Source: Candidatus Woesearchaeota archaeon CG10_big_fil_rev_8_21_14_0_10_33_12
GTDB taxonomy: Archaea; Nanobdellota; Nanobdellia; Woesearchaeales; CG1-02-33-12
DNA: 39,365 nucleotides
Reading direction: 5' to 3'
Assembly (NCBI GenBank): GCA_002762865.1
Contig: PCYE01000008.1
Span: forward strand, 1-39,365
Part shown: positions 38,476 through 39,365 of the stretch, piece by piece
Numbering within the stretch: position 1 is the stretch's first letter
Layout: every line of letters begins with the position of its first letter
Position numbers and translations under genes: made by a program
The notes under the pieces: model-generated
Told to the model about the DNA's origin: nothing
Database searches by the model: none
Seen by the model: only the letters and a program-made list of their open reading frames with translations

Positions 38476-39353
38476 TTTCTATTAATGTATGAAGTAGAAT
38501 ATTTAAATGTTTCTAATATCGCGTGGCTGCGTTGAAAAAGTCCTGAAAAACAATAAATTATATTGTAGGCGATAGCCCTACAATATACTTCTGCTCTTTG
38601 AGTTGTTATCTTAAGAGAGCTGACGCTGGGTCCAAACCTCCTTTTGAAGGATGAAAAAACAGATTCTGACATTTCCCTCCTTCCATAAGTTCTTTTATTG
38701 TAGGATTGTGTTGCTCTTTTCCTTGCTGTTTTTCTATAATACGGACTTTTTCCATAATTTCTCTGAGGAATACATGTAACTATTCCTCGTGAATGGCAGA
38801 ATTTATGCAACCAATTTGCATCATAAGCCTTATCTGCTACTAACTTATTTGGTTTTGTGGGTAACCTCTTGATAAGATACTTCGCATCCTTAATGTCATG
38901 TGCTCTCTTAGCCCTTAGCCTTAGTGCCATTATCTTCTTTCTTTTTGTGCCAACAGCCATGCTTAGCTTCAAAGGTATTTCTACAGGATATGGCTTGTCA
39001 ATTCTCCTGTAGTAGTATGGGCTTGGCAGTGGTCTGGACATGCCTGTGCCGTCAATAGAGGCAATATACACATTAAAGCTGGCTGTTAGCTTAAGAAGAT
39101 TCTGCCATAGAACAAGAGGAATCCTCTGAGCCATTTTGGCAAGAGCAGAATATGTTGGAACATTAAACCCCAACAATCTAAGTAATCTACTTACCCGACG
39201 ATAACCAAGTCTGCATTCCTGTTTTACAAGCAAGGCAACAGCATGCTGCCAGAACTCATATTTCTTTGGTCCAAAATGATGAAGCCATCTTGGACATCCT
39301 AAGCGTTTTAGCAAACGCTTAACTTTATTAATCAGTTTTGTTTTCTTTTCCAT
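38469..39353 (-). CDS. IS5/IS4-type DDE transposase
   Basis: 294 aa; YIASIDGTGMSRPLPSPYY, LVADKAYDANWLHKFCHSRGI, YGRREMSESVFSSFKRRFG (Y-(2)-R-(3)-E-like signature). Confidence 0.88.
   Translation of the reverse strand: MEKKTKLINKVKRLLKRLGCPRWLHHFGPKKYEFWQHAVALLVKQECRLGYRRVSRLLRLLGFNVPTYSALAKMAQRIPLVLWQNLLKLTASFNVYIASIDGTGMSRPLPSPYYYRRIDKPYPVEIPLKLSMAVGTKRKKIMALRLRAKRAHDIKDAKYLIKRLPTKPNKLVADKAYDANWLHKFCHSRGIVTCIPQRNYGKSPYYRKTARKRATQSYNKRTYGRREMSESVFSSFKRRFGPSVSSLKITTQRAEVYCRAIAYNIIYCFSGLFQRSHAILETFKYSTSYINRKW
38499..38508 (-). promoter_or_regulatory. TATA-like element of the S-layer-like gene, retained between IS end and gene
   Basis: Minus strand AAACATTTAAATATTC ~24-33 nt upstream of ATG 38475. 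Confidence 0.45.
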
Positions 39354-39365
39354 GGTGGAAGTACC
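38525..39365 (-). mobile_element. Insertion sequence (IS5/IS4-like), left end near 38525, right end beyond window
   Basis: Transposase ORF plus terminal-repeat-like ggctgcgttgaaaaagtcctg at ~38525; partner repeat not visible. Confidence 0.6.

Noticed and set aside
1-39365. CRISPR arrays, rRNA or tRNA genes
   Set aside because: No regularly spaced direct repeats and no cloverleaf- or rRNA-like segments recognised by eye; intergenic gaps are short. tRNAscan-SE and Infernal would be decisive.

Overview
The window is AT-rich and protein-dense, and reads as a DPANN-type archaeal chromosome segment (Woesearchaeota/Pacearchaeota-like by my recognition; no search was run). Most of it is devoted to the cell surface. 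(1) A minus-strand Tad/archaellum-like type IV pilus operon (~310-8408) encodes a TadA/CpaF-like ATPase, two GspF/TadC-like membrane proteins, one clear class III pilin, four further pilin-like proteins, and an HTH protein with five ~74-aa repeats. (2) A plus-strand block (11793-27226) looks like a divergent tandem duplication of a surface cassette: large class III-signal protein, giant secreted Cys/Ig-like protein, (extra 733-aa protein in copy A only), multi-TM protein. (3) Housekeeping and salvage genes: MetRS, ZPR1 zinc finger, MTA phosphorylase, adenine phosphoribosyltransferase, bacterial-type MetK, RsuA/RluB-type pseudouridine synthase, YkgJ-like Cys-cluster protein. (4) An HTH-nucleotidyltransferase/HEPN pair. 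(5) A divergent three-gene coiled-coil module (32147-36501) including a single-TM protein and a protein with a Ser-rich then Gly/Phe-rich tail; I cannot assign it and consider it the best candidate for an undescribed system. (6) A short S-layer-like protein with an IS5/IS4-type transposase inserted just upstream. No rRNA, tRNA or CRISPR array was recognised. All family names come from motif recognition by eye.
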